Source of the DNA: Clostridia bacterium
Lineage (GTDB): Bacteria; Bacillota; Clostridia; Oscillospirales; Acutalibacteraceae
Length of the DNA stretch: 64,000 nucleotides
Reading direction: 5' to 3'
Assembly: GCA_017513245.1 (NCBI GenBank)
Contig: JAFXGK010000025.1
Location: 1 to 64,000 of the forward strand
This document shows, in pieces, positions 53,276 through 62,298 of the stretch. Within the stretch, counting starts at the first letter, position 1; each line of letters begins with the position of its first letter. The notes beneath the pieces were generated by a model that worked only from the letters and a program-made list of their open reading frames with translations, was not told the DNA's origin and searched no databases. The position numbers and the translations under genes are program-made.

Positions 53276-54026
53276 CAGACACCTCAACATCAGGATGATA
53301 TTGGAACACGGGCATAAGCTGAAGCTTAAAGAGATTACGCTCGTGCATACCATCAATTTTCTTTTTTGTTTCGGGATTATCAATAACACCCTCGCGAATA
53401 TAACGGTCAAGAACGGCATAGGTAAAGCCTAGATTATCCTCATCACTCTTACCGCAAAGACCGTCTATAGGTGTTTTTTCAATAAATCGCTCGGGCAGAC
53501 CGATTTCACGACCAACAGCCTTTACCTCCTGCACTGTAAGCAATGATAACGGGCTGAAATCGCCAACACTGTCGCCGTAGCGAGTAGAATAACCAACCCA
53601 GTCCTCCGAGAGGTTGCAGGTGTTGGCAACACGGCCGTTAACCGACTGCGAAACGGCGTAAAGAACCGACATACGAATACGCGGCGGCAGGTTAAAACGC
53701 GTTTGATTCGTAACATCGATTTTATCCTCAATTTCGGTCATAACCGCATCAATCGCATTCTTAACGTTAACGGTAATATATTCGATGCCCAAGGTTTCGC
53801 AAAGATCGACGGAGTAATCAATATCGGCCTGAACCCCCTGCGGCATTAAAACGCCGTAGACACGTTCCCTGCCAAGTGCCTTAACGCAAAGCGCGGCAAC
53901 AACCGAACTATCCTTACCGCCCGATATACCGACAACAGCCTTGCAGTCGGGACCGTTTTTAGAAAACCAGTCGCGAATCCATTCTATGCAGTCCGAAGAC
54001 ACTTTTTTTGCATCAAAAATATACAT
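53268..54026 (-). CDS. nadE: NAD+ synthase (ammonia-dependent type)
   Basis: 252 residues. PP-loop SGGKDSS at 35-41, CNLSEDWVGYSTRYGDSVGDFSP and the C-terminal KSDEDNLGFTY match NadE. It amidates nicotinic acid adenine dinucleotide with ammonia; there is no glutaminase domain. The ribosome binding site is weak (GCGGGAC). It heads a three-gene operon with overlapping ends. Confidence 0.95.
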   Translation of the reverse strand: MYIFDAKKVSSDCIEWIRDWFSKNGPDCKAVVGISGGKDSSVVAALCVKALGRERVYGVLMPQGVQADIDYSVDLCETLGIEYITVNVKNAIDAVMTEIEDKIDVTNQTRFNLPPRIRMSVLYAVSQSVNGRVANTCNLSEDWVGYSTRYGDSVGDFSPLSLLTVQEVKAVGREIGLPERFIEKTPIDGLCGKSDEDNLGFTYAVLDRYIREGVIDNPETKKKIDGMHERNLFKLQLMPVFQYHPDVEVSDA

Positions 54027-54058
54027 TTACAGTCCCGCTTTCAATGTTTATATAATTT

Positions 54059-54087
54059 ATAATAAAATAAACTTATCAATAAGTCAA
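54059..54087 (-). promoter_or_regulatory. Promoter of nadE operon
   Basis: TTGACT (complement of 54082-54087), 17-base spacer, TATTAT (complement of 54059-54064). Confidence 0.8.
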
Positions 54088-54095
54088 TCTTAACC

Positions 54096-54124
54096 TTGCG
54101 TTTTCTCCCCTTCTTTTATATAAT
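54096..54124 (+). promoter_or_regulatory. Promoter of dut
   Basis: TTGCGT 54096-54101, 17-base spacer, TATAAT 54119-54124, about 30 bases before the ATG. Confidence 0.65.
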
Positions 54125-54154
54125 AATTCTATAGAAAAGAAATGGGGAATCATT

Positions 54155-54589
54155 ATGGAAATTATGATAAAAAAGCTTAATCCCAATGCTGTTTTGCCTA
54201 CGCGCGGCTCAAAGTACGCCGCAGGATATGATTTGTATGCCTGCTGTGACAGCGAAATAATAATTCCGCCTCACGAGAACGTAAAAATTGGAACCGGTCT
54301 TTCCATTGCAGTTCCCGACGGTTATTTTGGCGCTATTTTCGCGCGCAGCGGTCTTGCCGCAAAGCAGAGCCTTCGTCCCGCCAATTGCGTTGGTGTTGCC
54401 GATGCCGACTATCGTGGCGAGTACATTGTTGCTCTACACAACGATTCCGATAACGCAAAGGTCGTTAAAACCGGAGACAGAATTGCACAACTTGTAATTA
54501 TGCCATTCCTTTCGGCCGAGTTTATTGAAACCGACACACTCGATGAAACCGAGCGAGGCGCAGGCGGTTTCGGAAGCACGGGTAAATAA
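54155..54589 (+). CDS. dut: dUTP diphosphatase
   Basis: 144 residues. All five trimeric dUTPase motifs: AGYDLYA, ARSGLAAK, GVADADYRGEY (usual form GVIDSDYRGE), GDRIAQLVI and GAGGFGSTG. It removes dUTP, preventing uracil in DNA, and supplies dUMP. GGGGA precedes the ATG. It is a single-gene unit. Confidence 0.95.
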   Translation: MEIMIKKLNPNAVLPTRGSKYAAGYDLYACCDSEIIIPPHENVKIGTGLSIAVPDGYFGAIFARSGLAAKQSLRPANCVGVADADYRGEYIVALHNDSDNAKVVKTGDRIAQLVIMPFLSAEFIETDTLDETERGAGGFGSTGK

Positions 54590-54595
54590 AAATAA

Positions 54596-54622
54596 AAACC
54601 GCAGGAGAAATTCCTGCGGTTT
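54596..54622. terminator. Bidirectional terminator between dut and rny
   Basis: 11-bp stem (54596-54606 with 54612-54622), core CCGCAGGA, followed by CTTTTTTATTT. Confidence 0.9.
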
Positions 54623-54627
54623 CTTTT

Positions 54628-56181
54628 TTATTTTGCGTAGTCAACTGCTCGATTCTCGCGAATAAGGTTAACCTTAATCTGACCGGGATACTCAAGCTCT
54701 TTTTCAATGTTCTGAGCAATTTCATGAGCCAAAAGCACCATCTGATCATCGCTAACCACACTGGGTTTAACCACGATTCTAACTTCGCGGCCTGCCTGAA
54801 TAGCAAACGAACGTTCAACGCCGTTGAAGGAATTGGCGATTTCCTCAAGCTTTTCAAGACGTTTTATGTAGCTTTCGATATTCTCTCTTCTGGCACCGGG
54901 ACGGGCGGCAGAAATAGCATCAGCAGCCTGAACAAGACAAGCGATAACGGTTTTAGCCTCAACCTCACCGTGGTGAGCGTGAATGGCGTGAATAACCATT
55001 TCACTTTCCTTGCACTTCTTGGCAACCTCAACACCAAGCTGAATATGAGAACCTTCCTGCTCGTGGTCAAGTGCTTTACCGATATCGTGTAAAAGACCTG
55101 CACGTTTGGCAAGAGAAACGTCCTCACCGAGTTCAGCAGCCATAAGGCCTGCAAGATGGCAAACCTCAAGCGAGTGATTGAGCACGTTCTGACCGTAGCT
55201 GGTACGATAACGCAAACGACCGAGTAAGCGAACGAGCTCGGGATGCAGGTTGTGAACGCCTGCTTCGAGCATTGCGCGCTCACCTTCCTGACGGATGGTA
55301 CGCTCAACCTCTGCGGTTGCTTTAGCAACGGTTTCTTCAATTCTTGCGGGGTGAATACGGCCGTCAAGAATTAACTTCTCAAGCGAAAGACGTGCAATCT
55401 CACGTCTTACGGGGTCAAAACTCGAGAGTGTAATGGTTTCGGGAGTATCGTCAATAATCAAATCAACACCCGTAGCAGTCTCAAGCGCGCGAATATTTCT
55501 ACCCTCGCGGCCGATGATTCTGCCCTTCATTTCGTCGTTGGGTAATGCAACAACCGAAACGGTAACCTCAGATGAATGGTCTGCAGCACAACGCTGTACA
55601 GCATGAGATATTAAATCGCGGGCACGCTGATCAACCTCATCCTTAAGGCGCTGTTCATAATCAAGGATTTTAACAGCTTTTTCGTGCGAAAGCTCACCAT
55701 CCAGGATGGAAAGCAAATGTTCTTTGGCCTGTTCTGCGGAAAAGCCCGAAATGCGCTCTAAAAGCTCAAGCTGGCTCTTCTTGACCTTCTCAGTTTCTTG
55801 TAATTTTTCCTCAACCTCTTTGGCACGCTTCTGGATGTTTTCCTCTTTTACCTCAAGGTTATCTATCTTGCGGTCGAGGGTTTCTTCCTTTTGCTGAAGC
55901 CTGTGCTCCTGACGCTGAACTTCATTTCTGCGTTCGCGCAGGTCTCTGTCGGTTTCGGTACGAAGCTGATGTATTTCTTCCTTAGCCTCAATTATAAGTT
56001 CCTTCTTACGGGCCTCGGCGTTCTTCATAGCATCACTTAGGATTCTTCGTGCCTCATCCTCGGCTGAGCCGATCGTCGCCTCAGCGGTCTTTTTGCGGTG
56101 TGCAGAGCCTACAAAGAAAAATATCAAGGCTGCCACAACAACCAAAACGCCGCTAATGACGTAATACATTGTTTCCGGCAT
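54628..56181 (-). CDS. rny: Ribonuclease Y
   Basis: 517 residues, the usual length. An N-terminal membrane anchor (about 7-25), a long charged coiled coil (30-190), a KH domain with [15 protein letters not shown], and an HD domain with [12 protein letters not shown]. It is the membrane-bound endonuclease that starts bulk mRNA decay in Firmicutes. AGGAGGTGCATTTAT precedes the ATG. It has a leader of about 107 bases from the promoter at 56295-56323. Confidence 0.97.
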   Translation of the reverse strand: MPETMYYVISGVLVVVAALIFFFVGSAHRKKTAEATIGSAEDEARRILSDAMKNAEARKKELIIEAKEEIHQLRTETDRDLRERRNEVQRQEHRLQQKEETLDRKIDNLEVKEENIQKRAKEVEEKLQETEKVKKSQLELLERISGFSAEQAKEHLLSILDGELSHEKAVKILDYEQRLKDEVDQRARDLISHAVQRCAADHSSEVTVSVVALPNDEMKGRIIGREGRNIRALETATGVDLIIDDTPETITLSSFDPVRREIARLSLEKLILDGRIHPARIEETVAKATAEVERTIRQEGERAMLEAGVHNLHPELVRLLGRLRYRTSYGQNVLNHSLEVCHLAGLMAAELGEDVSLAKRAGLLHDIGKALDHEQEGSHIQLGVEVAKKCKESEMVIHAIHAHHGEVEAKTVIACLVQAADAISAARPGARRENIESYIKRLEKLEEIANSFNGVERSFAIQAGREVRIVVKPSVVSDDQMVLLAHEIAQNIEKELEYPGQIKVNLIRENRAVDYAK

Positions 56182-56294
56182 ATAAATGCACCTCCTATAT
56201 CAAAAAACGCATGTTTAATAAGGGCCGCGTTATTCGCCCGATAAACGGTAAAGCAAATGATTCGCCAAATCAAAAACGATTACCATTCACATTT

Positions 56295-56323
56295 ATTTTA
56301 TTACTATATTTATTATATGTCAA
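56295..56323 (-). promoter_or_regulatory. Promoter of rny
   Basis: TTGACA (complement of 56318-56323), 17-base spacer, TAAAAT (complement of 56295-56300). Confidence 0.85.
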
Positions 56324-56405
56324 GTTTTAAATCACAATCTGTTGAAAACATGGCGTGGCAAAATCAATATATTGAGTAATTTTTTGACTTTTTAGCACGC
56401 TTATA

Positions 56406-56434
56406 TTGACTTTGTTAAGTAAAAATTATATAAT
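56406..56434 (+). promoter_or_regulatory. Promoter of secD-secF
   Basis: TTGACT 56406-56411, 17-base spacer, TATAAT 56429-56434; AACGGAGG precedes the secD ATG. Confidence 0.85.
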
Positions 56435-56468
56435 AGAGTCTATAAGTTTAAAAAACGGAGGATTTCTT

Positions 56469-57839
56469 ATGAAAAAGTCACGTAAGTCTACGTTTTTCAT
56501 AGTTTTCGCGCTGATACTTATATTAACGTTCTGCGCATTCTTTGGAATTGAAGATTACTATGGCGACAAAAAGCTTACATATGTAAAGGGTGCCAACGAT
56601 ATTCGTTGGGGTATTGATATTCGCGGCGGCGTTGAGGCTGTTTTCTCGCCCGACGTTGAGGTAAAGAATATCACTGACTCTGATATGCAGGCTGCCAAAA
56701 CAATTATTGAAAAGAGACTTGTTAACAACAACATTACCGACTACGAGGTATACGTTGATAACGATAACAAGCAGGTTATCGTTCGTTTCCCCTGGCAGGC
56801 AGGCGAAAGCAATTTCGACCCCACCAAGACCGTTAACTCGCTCGGCGCTACCGCTCTTCTCACCTTCTGTGAGGGCAGCACCAACGATAAGGTTATCTTA
56901 AAGGGCGCAGCTGATATTAAACACGCTCAGGAAGGCTATCTCGATAATCAGTATATTGTTTCTCTTGAGCTTACCGATGCAGGTAAATCTAAGTTTGCCG
57001 AAGCCACCAAGCGTCTTAAGGGTCAGGTAATATCCATTTGGATGGATGACAACTTAGTTTCCAGCCCGACCGTAAACGAAGCTATCACCGACGGTAACGC
57101 AATGATTACCCTCGGCGGCGGTACCGCAGAGGATGCTGAAGCATTGGCTGACCAGATTAACGCCGGTACTCTTCCCTTCGCACTCACAGTAGACGATTCC
57201 AAGCTCCAGGTAATTTCGCCGACACTTGGCTCCGAAGCTTTAGAGGTTATGGTTATTGCAGGCGCAATCGCTCTTCTGCTTGTTTGCATTCTTATGATCG
57301 CTAGATACCGCATCCCCGGCGCTGTTGCTTCTATTGCGCTGCTCGGACAGGTTGCAGGTATGATTGCTGCAATTTCTGGATTCTTCCCCGGCACCTCGAG
57401 CTTTACACTTACAATCCCCGGTATCGCAGGTATGATCCTTTCTATCGGTATCGGTGTCGACTGTAACGTTATTTCCTCTGAGCGTATTATTGATGAATTT
57501 AAGAACGGCAAGACCATTGACGGTGCTATTGACGCAGGCTTCAAGAACAGCTTCAGTGCAGTTCTTGACGGTAACGTAACAGTTGTTATCGTATCCATTA
57601 TTCTTATGGGCGCCTTCGGCTCGCCCGACAGCATTATGGCAAAGCTGCTCTCTCCCGTTATGTCGCTCTTTAGTTCCTCGATAACCGGTTCTATTTATTC
57701 CTTCGGTTACACACTCCTCATGGGCGTTGTATTTAACTTCGTAATGGGTATCTTTGCAACAAGACTGATGCTCAAGAGTGTTTCCAGATTAAAGTTCCTG
57801 CGCAAGCCGCAGTATTACGGAGGTGCTAAAAATGACTAA
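56469..57839 (+). CDS. secD: Protein translocase subunit SecD
   Basis: 456 residues. One N-terminal helix, GIDIRGGVEAVF (SecD signature), a large extracytoplasmic region (about 50-260) ending GTLPFALTVDD, then five helices with GIGVDCNVISSERI. SecD works with SecF and SecYEG, using the proton or sodium gradient to complete export. It overlaps secF by eight bases. Many Bacillus fuse the two; here they are separate. Confidence 0.95.
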   Translation: MKKSRKSTFFIVFALILILTFCAFFGIEDYYGDKKLTYVKGANDIRWGIDIRGGVEAVFSPDVEVKNITDSDMQAAKTIIEKRLVNNNITDYEVYVDNDNKQVIVRFPWQAGESNFDPTKTVNSLGATALLTFCEGSTNDKVILKGAADIKHAQEGYLDNQYIVSLELTDAGKSKFAEATKRLKGQVISIWMDDNLVSSPTVNEAITDGNAMITLGGGTAEDAEALADQINAGTLPFALTVDDSKLQVISPTLGSEALEVMVIAGAIALLLVCILMIARYRIPGAVASIALLGQVAGMIAAISGFFPGTSSFTLTIPGIAGMILSIGIGVDCNVISSERIIDEFKNGKTIDGAIDAGFKNSFSAVLDGNVTVVIVSIILMGAFGSPDSIMAKLLSPVMSLFSSSITGSIYSFGYTLLMGVVFNFVMGIFATRLMLKSVSRLKFLRKPQYYGGAKND

Positions 57840-58761
57840 TAAACGTTTTCATTTTGTAAAAAGCCTTCGCATTCCGCTTATCGCTTATGCAGTGATTATC
57901 TGCGTTGCGCTGATTGTTGGTATTGTTTTTGGCGTAAATCTTTCTATTGACTTTAAGGGTGGTACCCGTATTACCTACACCTATACCGGCGAGATCAATG
58001 CCTCGACAGCCGAAAAAGCTATCGAAAAGGCTCTTGACGGTAAGGACGTAACCGTTAGCCAGAGCGCTTCAATGACCGGCAACACCACAAAACTGGTTGT
58101 TTCCCTCGTTGGCGATCAGGCCCTCTCTACTGAATCTCAGCAGGCAATTATCACAGCTCTTCAGAAGGAGTTTAAAGACAACAACGTTACCCTTGGCGAA
58201 TCTCAGGCAGTTAGCCCCTCGCTTGCAGGCAGTTTCTTCGCAAAGGCTTTATTTGCAGTAGTTCTTGCAGCTGCACTCGTTGTTGTATACGTTGGAATTC
58301 GCTTCAGAAGAATCGGTGGCGTATCGGCCGCAATAACCGCTTTGGCAGCGCTTGTGCTCGATGTCTGTGCCGCCTTTGCAGCTTGCACGGTTTTCCGTCT
58401 GCAGATTGATAACAACTTTATGGCTGTTGTTCTTCTGCTCCTCGGTTACTCTCTTAACGATACAATCGTTATCTACGACCGTATCAGAGAGAATCGCAAG
58501 ACCTCGCCCGACGGTGAGCTTGAGGAAATTGTTGACGTAAGTATTACTCAGGTTATGCGCAGAACAATCTTCACAACCCTTACAACCTTTATCGCAGTTC
58601 TTACAATCCTCATTGTATCGGAAATCTGCGGTCTTACAACACTTCGCACTTTCGCTATCCCGATGATATTCGGTATTCTTTCGGGCTGCGTATCTTCTAT
58701 GTGTGTTTCCGGTCCGCTTTGGGTTAAGTGGTGCAACTTCGTTAAGGCAAAGAAAAAGTAA
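57832..58761 (+). CDS. secF: Protein translocase subunit SecF
   Basis: 309 residues from the ATG at 57832, which follows GGAGGTG and overlaps secD. SIDFKGGTRI, six helices and the GYSLNDTIVIYDRIRENR motif are SecF features. It pairs with SecD in one translocase subcomplex. Confidence 0.95.
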   Translation: MTNKRFHFVKSLRIPLIAYAVIICVALIVGIVFGVNLSIDFKGGTRITYTYTGEINASTAEKAIEKALDGKDVTVSQSASMTGNTTKLVVSLVGDQALSTESQQAIITALQKEFKDNNVTLGESQAVSPSLAGSFFAKALFAVVLAAALVVVYVGIRFRRIGGVSAAITALAALVLDVCAAFAACTVFRLQIDNNFMAVVLLLLGYSLNDTIVIYDRIRENRKTSPDGELEEIVDVSITQVMRRTIFTTLTTFIAVLTILIVSEICGLTTLRTFAIPMIFGILSGCVSSMCVSGPLWVKWCNFVKAKKK

Positions 58762-58790
58762 TTCACTTAATTTAATAGGTTATAAAAACA

Positions 58791-58820
58791 AAACGCAGTA
58801 TGCTGATGCATACTGCGTTT
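58791..58820. terminator. Bidirectional terminator between secF and the Usp-like gene
   Basis: 13-bp stem (58791-58803 with 58808-58820), TGAT loop, then T residues. Confidence 0.92.
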
Positions 58821-58822
58821 TT

Positions 58823-59218
58823 TTACGCTCCTTTTGTTTCCTCTTGTGACGGAACGGTAAAAACTATATTCTTAGAAACAACGCTAATCGGCGCTTTGTT
58901 ATATTCCAAAAATAGTTTGTTTAAAAATCCGTTATCTTCACCGATGAATATATGCATCGGTTGACACAATTTTGCCTGCGCTGCTACGCTTGTTACAGGA
59001 TTATCACTATATCTGATTATAATATCAACGTCCATATTTTCCGATATTTTTTTTAGACATTTCAATTTCATCGCACGTTCTTGTGCCGACTCCTTAATGG
59101 GCAAAACAGTAACAACGTATAAATTTGTTGATAAGCTCAAAGCCAGTTTTTTTGCCGTGTTTACAATTCTCTCGCAGTGAGGTTGCGCTGTAATACAGGC
59201 TAATATAGGCCTTTTCAT
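58823..59218 (-). CDS. Universal stress protein-like (KdpD Usp-type domain)
   Basis: 131 residues from the ATG at 59218 (SD AAAGGAG). The opening PILACITAQPHCERIV and the later LYVVTVLPI are the alternating beta-alpha start of a Usp/HUP fold, closest in feel to the Usp domain of KdpD sensor kinases (ACVSG.P...). The glycine-rich nucleotide loop of ATP-binding Usp proteins is not evident. No kdp genes are nearby. The role is unknown. Confidence 0.65.
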   Translation of the reverse strand: MKRPILACITAQPHCERIVNTAKKLALSLSTNLYVVTVLPIKESAQERAMKLKCLKKISENMDVDIIIRYSDNPVTSVAAQAKLCQPMHIFIGEDNGFLNKLFLEYNKAPISVVSKNIVFTVPSQEETKGA

Positions 59219-59243
59219 AAATTTCAGCTCCTTTACTGTAGAT

Positions 59244-59252
59244 ATTATATCA
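59244..59252 (-). promoter_or_regulatory. Extended -10 promoter of the Usp-like gene
   Basis: TGATATAAT (complement of 59244-59252) with no good -35. Confidence 0.5.
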
Positions 59253-59358
59253 GCCGTTTGTGTCGAATGTTGCATGAATAGATGTATAGTTTATTAAAAT
59301 TTTTTAAAATAATCCTATATTCACCCCCTACTATGCATATAATTTTAAGGGTGATATT

Positions 59359-59859
59359 ATGTGCAAAAGAAAAACACTTATCGAAATTTTGGCCGTTGCG
59401 GCTGTTGGAACGCTCCTCCACTTCGTATATGACTGGAGCGGCCAAAACAGCTTGGTAGGAATTTTTGGCGCAATTAACGAAAGTACGTGGGAACACTTAA
59501 AACTACTATACTGGCCGGTGACAATACTCACAATAATTGAATATGTAAAACTTTATAAAGGCAGCACCGGATTCTTGATGTCGAGATTTATTGCTCTGTT
59601 TTCAGGTATGTTTTTTATTGTGACGGCTTTTTATACATTTACGGGTATTGTCGGAAAGCCAATAGACGTATTTAATATTCTGCTTTATTACGTTGCCGTT
59701 ATTCTTACCTTCTTTTTATCGAAACTGTTTGAGAAAAATAAATATTTTGAATACAAATATTCGAATTTAATTGCTTTGTGTGCATTTGGAGTGCTTGCAG
59801 TGCTATTTACTGTTTTTACATTTTGCACACCGAGTCTGGGTATATTTGTAAGCCCGTAA
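59359..59859 (+). CDS. DUF6512 family membrane protein
   Basis: 166 residues with about five hydrophobic segments. HFVYDWSGQN and AINESTWEHLKLLYWP in the first 55 residues are the conserved blocks of DUF6512. Polar residues (His, Asp, Trp, Glu) sit within or beside membrane segments, which may mean an enzymatic or transport site; no function is known. GGGTGATATT precedes the ATG. It is a single-gene unit. Confidence 0.75.
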   Translation: MCKRKTLIEILAVAAVGTLLHFVYDWSGQNSLVGIFGAINESTWEHLKLLYWPVTILTIIEYVKLYKGSTGFLMSRFIALFSGMFFIVTAFYTFTGIVGKPIDVFNILLYYVAVILTFFLSKLFEKNKYFEYKYSNLIALCAFGVLAVLFTVFTFCTPSLGIFVSP

Positions 59860-59860
59860 A

Positions 59861-59889
59861 AAAAGCCGTAAGTCAAACTTACGGCTTTT
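59861..59889. terminator. Bidirectional terminator between the DUF6512 and phosphohexomutase genes
   Basis: 12-bp stem AAAAGCCGTAAG (59861-59872 with 59878-59889). Confidence 0.9.
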
Positions 59890-59892
59890 AAA

Positions 59893-61374
59893 TTACATTT
59901 TAAGAAAATCAAATTGTGAAAGGAATTCCCTAAAGCGATTGGCTATGCGGTCGCATCCGCCTTCAATATTGCTTTCAATATTAAGCGGCATAACGGGGTC
60001 GTGCACACTCATACGAAGCAAAAGCCAACCGTCGCCGTTATCCTTATCGACGGCAATTCGGATTCCCTCGTAGTTATCCTTCACGATCGACCAGCCCTCA
60101 GTCTGCTCGGCAAATTCGGTTAAGGCCTTCAACACACCTGCGCCGGTTATTCTAAATCCGTCAATCGGCAAGGAAATACGGTATTCAACCGATTCGGCAG
60201 GTTCAGGCAGCTCCTCAAGCAGCATATCAATGCTTTTACCAACCTTGCCGAGACGAGCTACGGCAATAATGATTTTGGTTACCAAGTAGGCACCGTCATC
60301 GAGGAAATAATTTTCTCTTAGTGCCGCGTGGCCCGAGGTTTCGATAGCCAGCGGGCAATTAATGCCCTGCTCGTTTAAGGATATAGCCTCGTCGATAACG
60401 TTTTTATATCCACGCTTAAATCTATGATGATGGCCGCCTAAAATGTTATTAATGAAATGTGATAAACCATCAGAGGTAACCGAGTCGGTAACGATTGTTC
60501 CGCCATTCTCATTTTCAAGGGCTATACACGCCGCCAATGCAATGAGTCGGTTACGGTTGATTTCGCCGCCTCGCGAATCGACAACCGCGGCGCGGTCAAC
60601 GTCGGTATCGAATACGATTCCCAAATCGGCACCGACCGATAAAACAGCTGCCCTGGCAGAGTTCATTGCCTGCTCGTTTTCAGGATTGGGAATATGGTTC
60701 GGGAACATACCATCCGGCTCCAAAAACTGGCTGCCGGTAATATCGGCACCAAGCGGTTTTAAAACATCCTCTGCGTAGAAGCCTCCGGCACCGTTGCCTG
60801 CGTCAACAACTATTTTATAACCCTTAAGCGGTTTCTCATAGTCATCGCCGTTAACGCCCTCTTTAATCATTTCGCGAAGGCGTGCGGCATAATCAGCCAT
60901 ATAGTTGACCTCTGTGAGGTTACCGTCCTTGAAGGGTAAAATCTTGTCGGTCTCGGCAAAAGCTAAAATCTCGGCAATTTCAGAGCCCTCAAGGCCACCC
61001 TGGCGTGTGAAAAACTTAAGACCGTTGCGATTAAAGGGATGATGGCTTGCGGTTATCTGAATAGCGGCATCGCAATCCAGGTCAACGGTTGTCATAAACA
61101 TGGCAGGCGTTGAAGAAAGTCCGCAGGATAATACGTTAAAGCCGCAGTCACAAAGCATTGTAGTTACTGCCTTTTTAATACGATCGGCCGATATACGCGA
61201 ATCATGTCCTACCGAAATTTTAATCTCAGCGGGGTCTTTTTTTAGCCTTTTGCAAAGCCAAATAGCAAAACCCTCGGTTATGCGTTTTACTGCGTAATTG
61301 GTAAGATTAACGTCCTCGCCTTTTACGCCCTCTGCCGCAATACCGCGAACGTCGGTTCCGCTTTTGAACTGCAT
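59893..61374 (-). CDS. Phosphomannomutase/phosphoglucomutase family protein
   Basis: 493 residues. Four-domain alpha-D-phosphohexomutase: the phosphoserine loop TASHHP (usual TASHNP), the metal loop DTDVDR, the sugar-binding ETSGH and a C-terminal phosphate-binding domain (NYEGIRIAV). It interconverts 1- and 6-phosphates of glucose or mannose. It is too long and has the wrong metal loop for GlmM (about 450 residues, DGDGDR). The ATG at 61374 has AGGGA before it; ATG 61389 does not. A perfect promoter lies upstream. Confidence 0.9.
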   Translation of the reverse strand: MQFKSGTDVRGIAAEGVKGEDVNLTNYAVKRITEGFAIWLCKRLKKDPAEIKISVGHDSRISADRIKKAVTTMLCDCGFNVLSCGLSSTPAMFMTTVDLDCDAAIQITASHHPFNRNGLKFFTRQGGLEGSEIAEILAFAETDKILPFKDGNLTEVNYMADYAARLREMIKEGVNGDDYEKPLKGYKIVVDAGNGAGGFYAEDVLKPLGADITGSQFLEPDGMFPNHIPNPENEQAMNSARAAVLSVGADLGIVFDTDVDRAAVVDSRGGEINRNRLIALAACIALENENGGTIVTDSVTSDGLSHFINNILGGHHHRFKRGYKNVIDEAISLNEQGINCPLAIETSGHAALRENYFLDDGAYLVTKIIIAVARLGKVGKSIDMLLEELPEPAESVEYRISLPIDGFRITGAGVLKALTEFAEQTEGWSIVKDNYEGIRIAVDKDNGDGWLLLRMSVHDPVMPLNIESNIEGGCDRIANRFREFLSQFDFLKM

Positions 61375-61420
61375 AAATGATCCCTGCATAATATCACGCC
61401 CTTAAGTTAAACTACACAGT

Positions 61421-61449
61421 ATTATAACACATAAATCAGTGTATGTCAA
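61421..61449 (-). promoter_or_regulatory. Consensus promoter of the phosphohexomutase gene
   Basis: TTGACA (complement of 61444-61449), 17-base spacer, TATAAT (complement of 61421-61426). Confidence 0.92.
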
Positions 61450-61475
61450 AAATCGCCGTTAAATGCACGGGCGTG

Positions 61476-61504
61476 TTGACTTTAATTTTAAATAGTGATA
61501 AAAT
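61476..61504 (+). promoter_or_regulatory. Promoter of the histidine phosphatase gene
   Basis: TTGACT 61476-61481, 17-base spacer, TAAAAT 61499-61504. Confidence 0.8.
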
Positions 61505-61531
61505 CTAGTTATTAATTTTTCAGGTGATTTT

Positions 61532-62170
61532 ATGACTACTTTATATTTAATACGCCACGGCGAAAGCGAAGCAAACTTTGCACGCGTTTTTACGGGCAGC
61601 AGCAATTTTCCGCTAACCGATAAAGGTATGTGGCAGGCAAAGATGGCAGCAGAATATTTAAAGGACAAAAAAATTGATTTAGTTTACGCCAGTCCTCTTA
61701 ACAGAGCATATAATACGGGCAAAGCGGTTTCCGATTTACTAAATATACCTATTATACCCGTTGACGGTTTAAAGGAAATAAATGCAGGTGTATGGGAGGG
61801 CCGAAAGTTTGACGACCTTGAAACCGAATACCCCGACACATATCATACCTGGCGAAACGATATCGGTAATGCAAGGCCGGATGGCGGCGAGTCGGTTGCC
61901 GAGCTTTATGACCGCGTAGTAAAAACCATTTCGGAAATCGCTAAACAAAACAACGGCAAAAACATTGCTATCGCTTCTCACGCAACGCCTATTAGAGCAT
62001 TTGGCGGATACTGTTTTGGAATTAAAAAAGAAAATCTGCGCGAACTCCCCTGGCCTGCTAATGCGTCAATCACAAAAGTCGAGTTCGACGGAGAAAAGTT
62101 TATTAATATCGAATACGGATTTGAAGGTCATCTTGGTGATGCAGTAACCAAACTTCCGAAAAACGTATAA
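61532..62170 (+). CDS. Histidine phosphatase family protein (phosphoglycerate mutase-like)
   Basis: 212 residues. LYLIRHGESEAN with the catalytic RHG, the second Arg in SPLNRAYNT, the acid in INAGVWEGR and the C-terminal ASHATPIR His. This is the branch-1 histidine phosphatase pattern; substrates range from sugar phosphates to alpha-ribazole phosphate and cannot be chosen here. AGGTGAT precedes the ATG. Confidence 0.9.
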   Translation: MTTLYLIRHGESEANFARVFTGSSNFPLTDKGMWQAKMAAEYLKDKKIDLVYASPLNRAYNTGKAVSDLLNIPIIPVDGLKEINAGVWEGRKFDDLETEYPDTYHTWRNDIGNARPDGGESVAELYDRVVKTISEIAKQNNGKNIAIASHATPIRAFGGYCFGIKKENLRELPWPANASITKVEFDGEKFINIEYGFEGHLGDAVTKLPKNV

Positions 62171-62173
62171 ATT

Positions 62174-62202
62174 AAACCCACCGCTTGTATGGCGGTGGGT
62201 TT
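62174..62202 (+). terminator. Terminator after the histidine phosphatase gene
   Basis: 11-bp stem AAACCCACCGC (62174-62184 with 62192-62202) followed by TTCTG. Confidence 0.85.
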
Positions 62203-62205
62203 TCT

Positions 62206-62242
62206 GTAAAATAAAAAGATTCCCCAAAAAAGAGGAATCTTT
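62206..62242 (-). terminator. Terminator for the orphan gene at 62299
   Basis: AAAGATTCC (62234-62242) pairs with GGAATCTTT (62215-62223), followed on the minus strand by UUAUUUU. It lies 56 bases after the orphan gene stop. Confidence 0.7.
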
Positions 62243-62298
62243 GGGTGTTTCTAACTTAATGACACGAATGAAATGGGGCTGAAAACCAGAGGATTTTC

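Noticed and set aside
59893..61374. glmM missing from the cdaA operon
   Set aside because: Length of 493 residues, DTDVDR metal loop and TASHHP loop do not fit GlmM.
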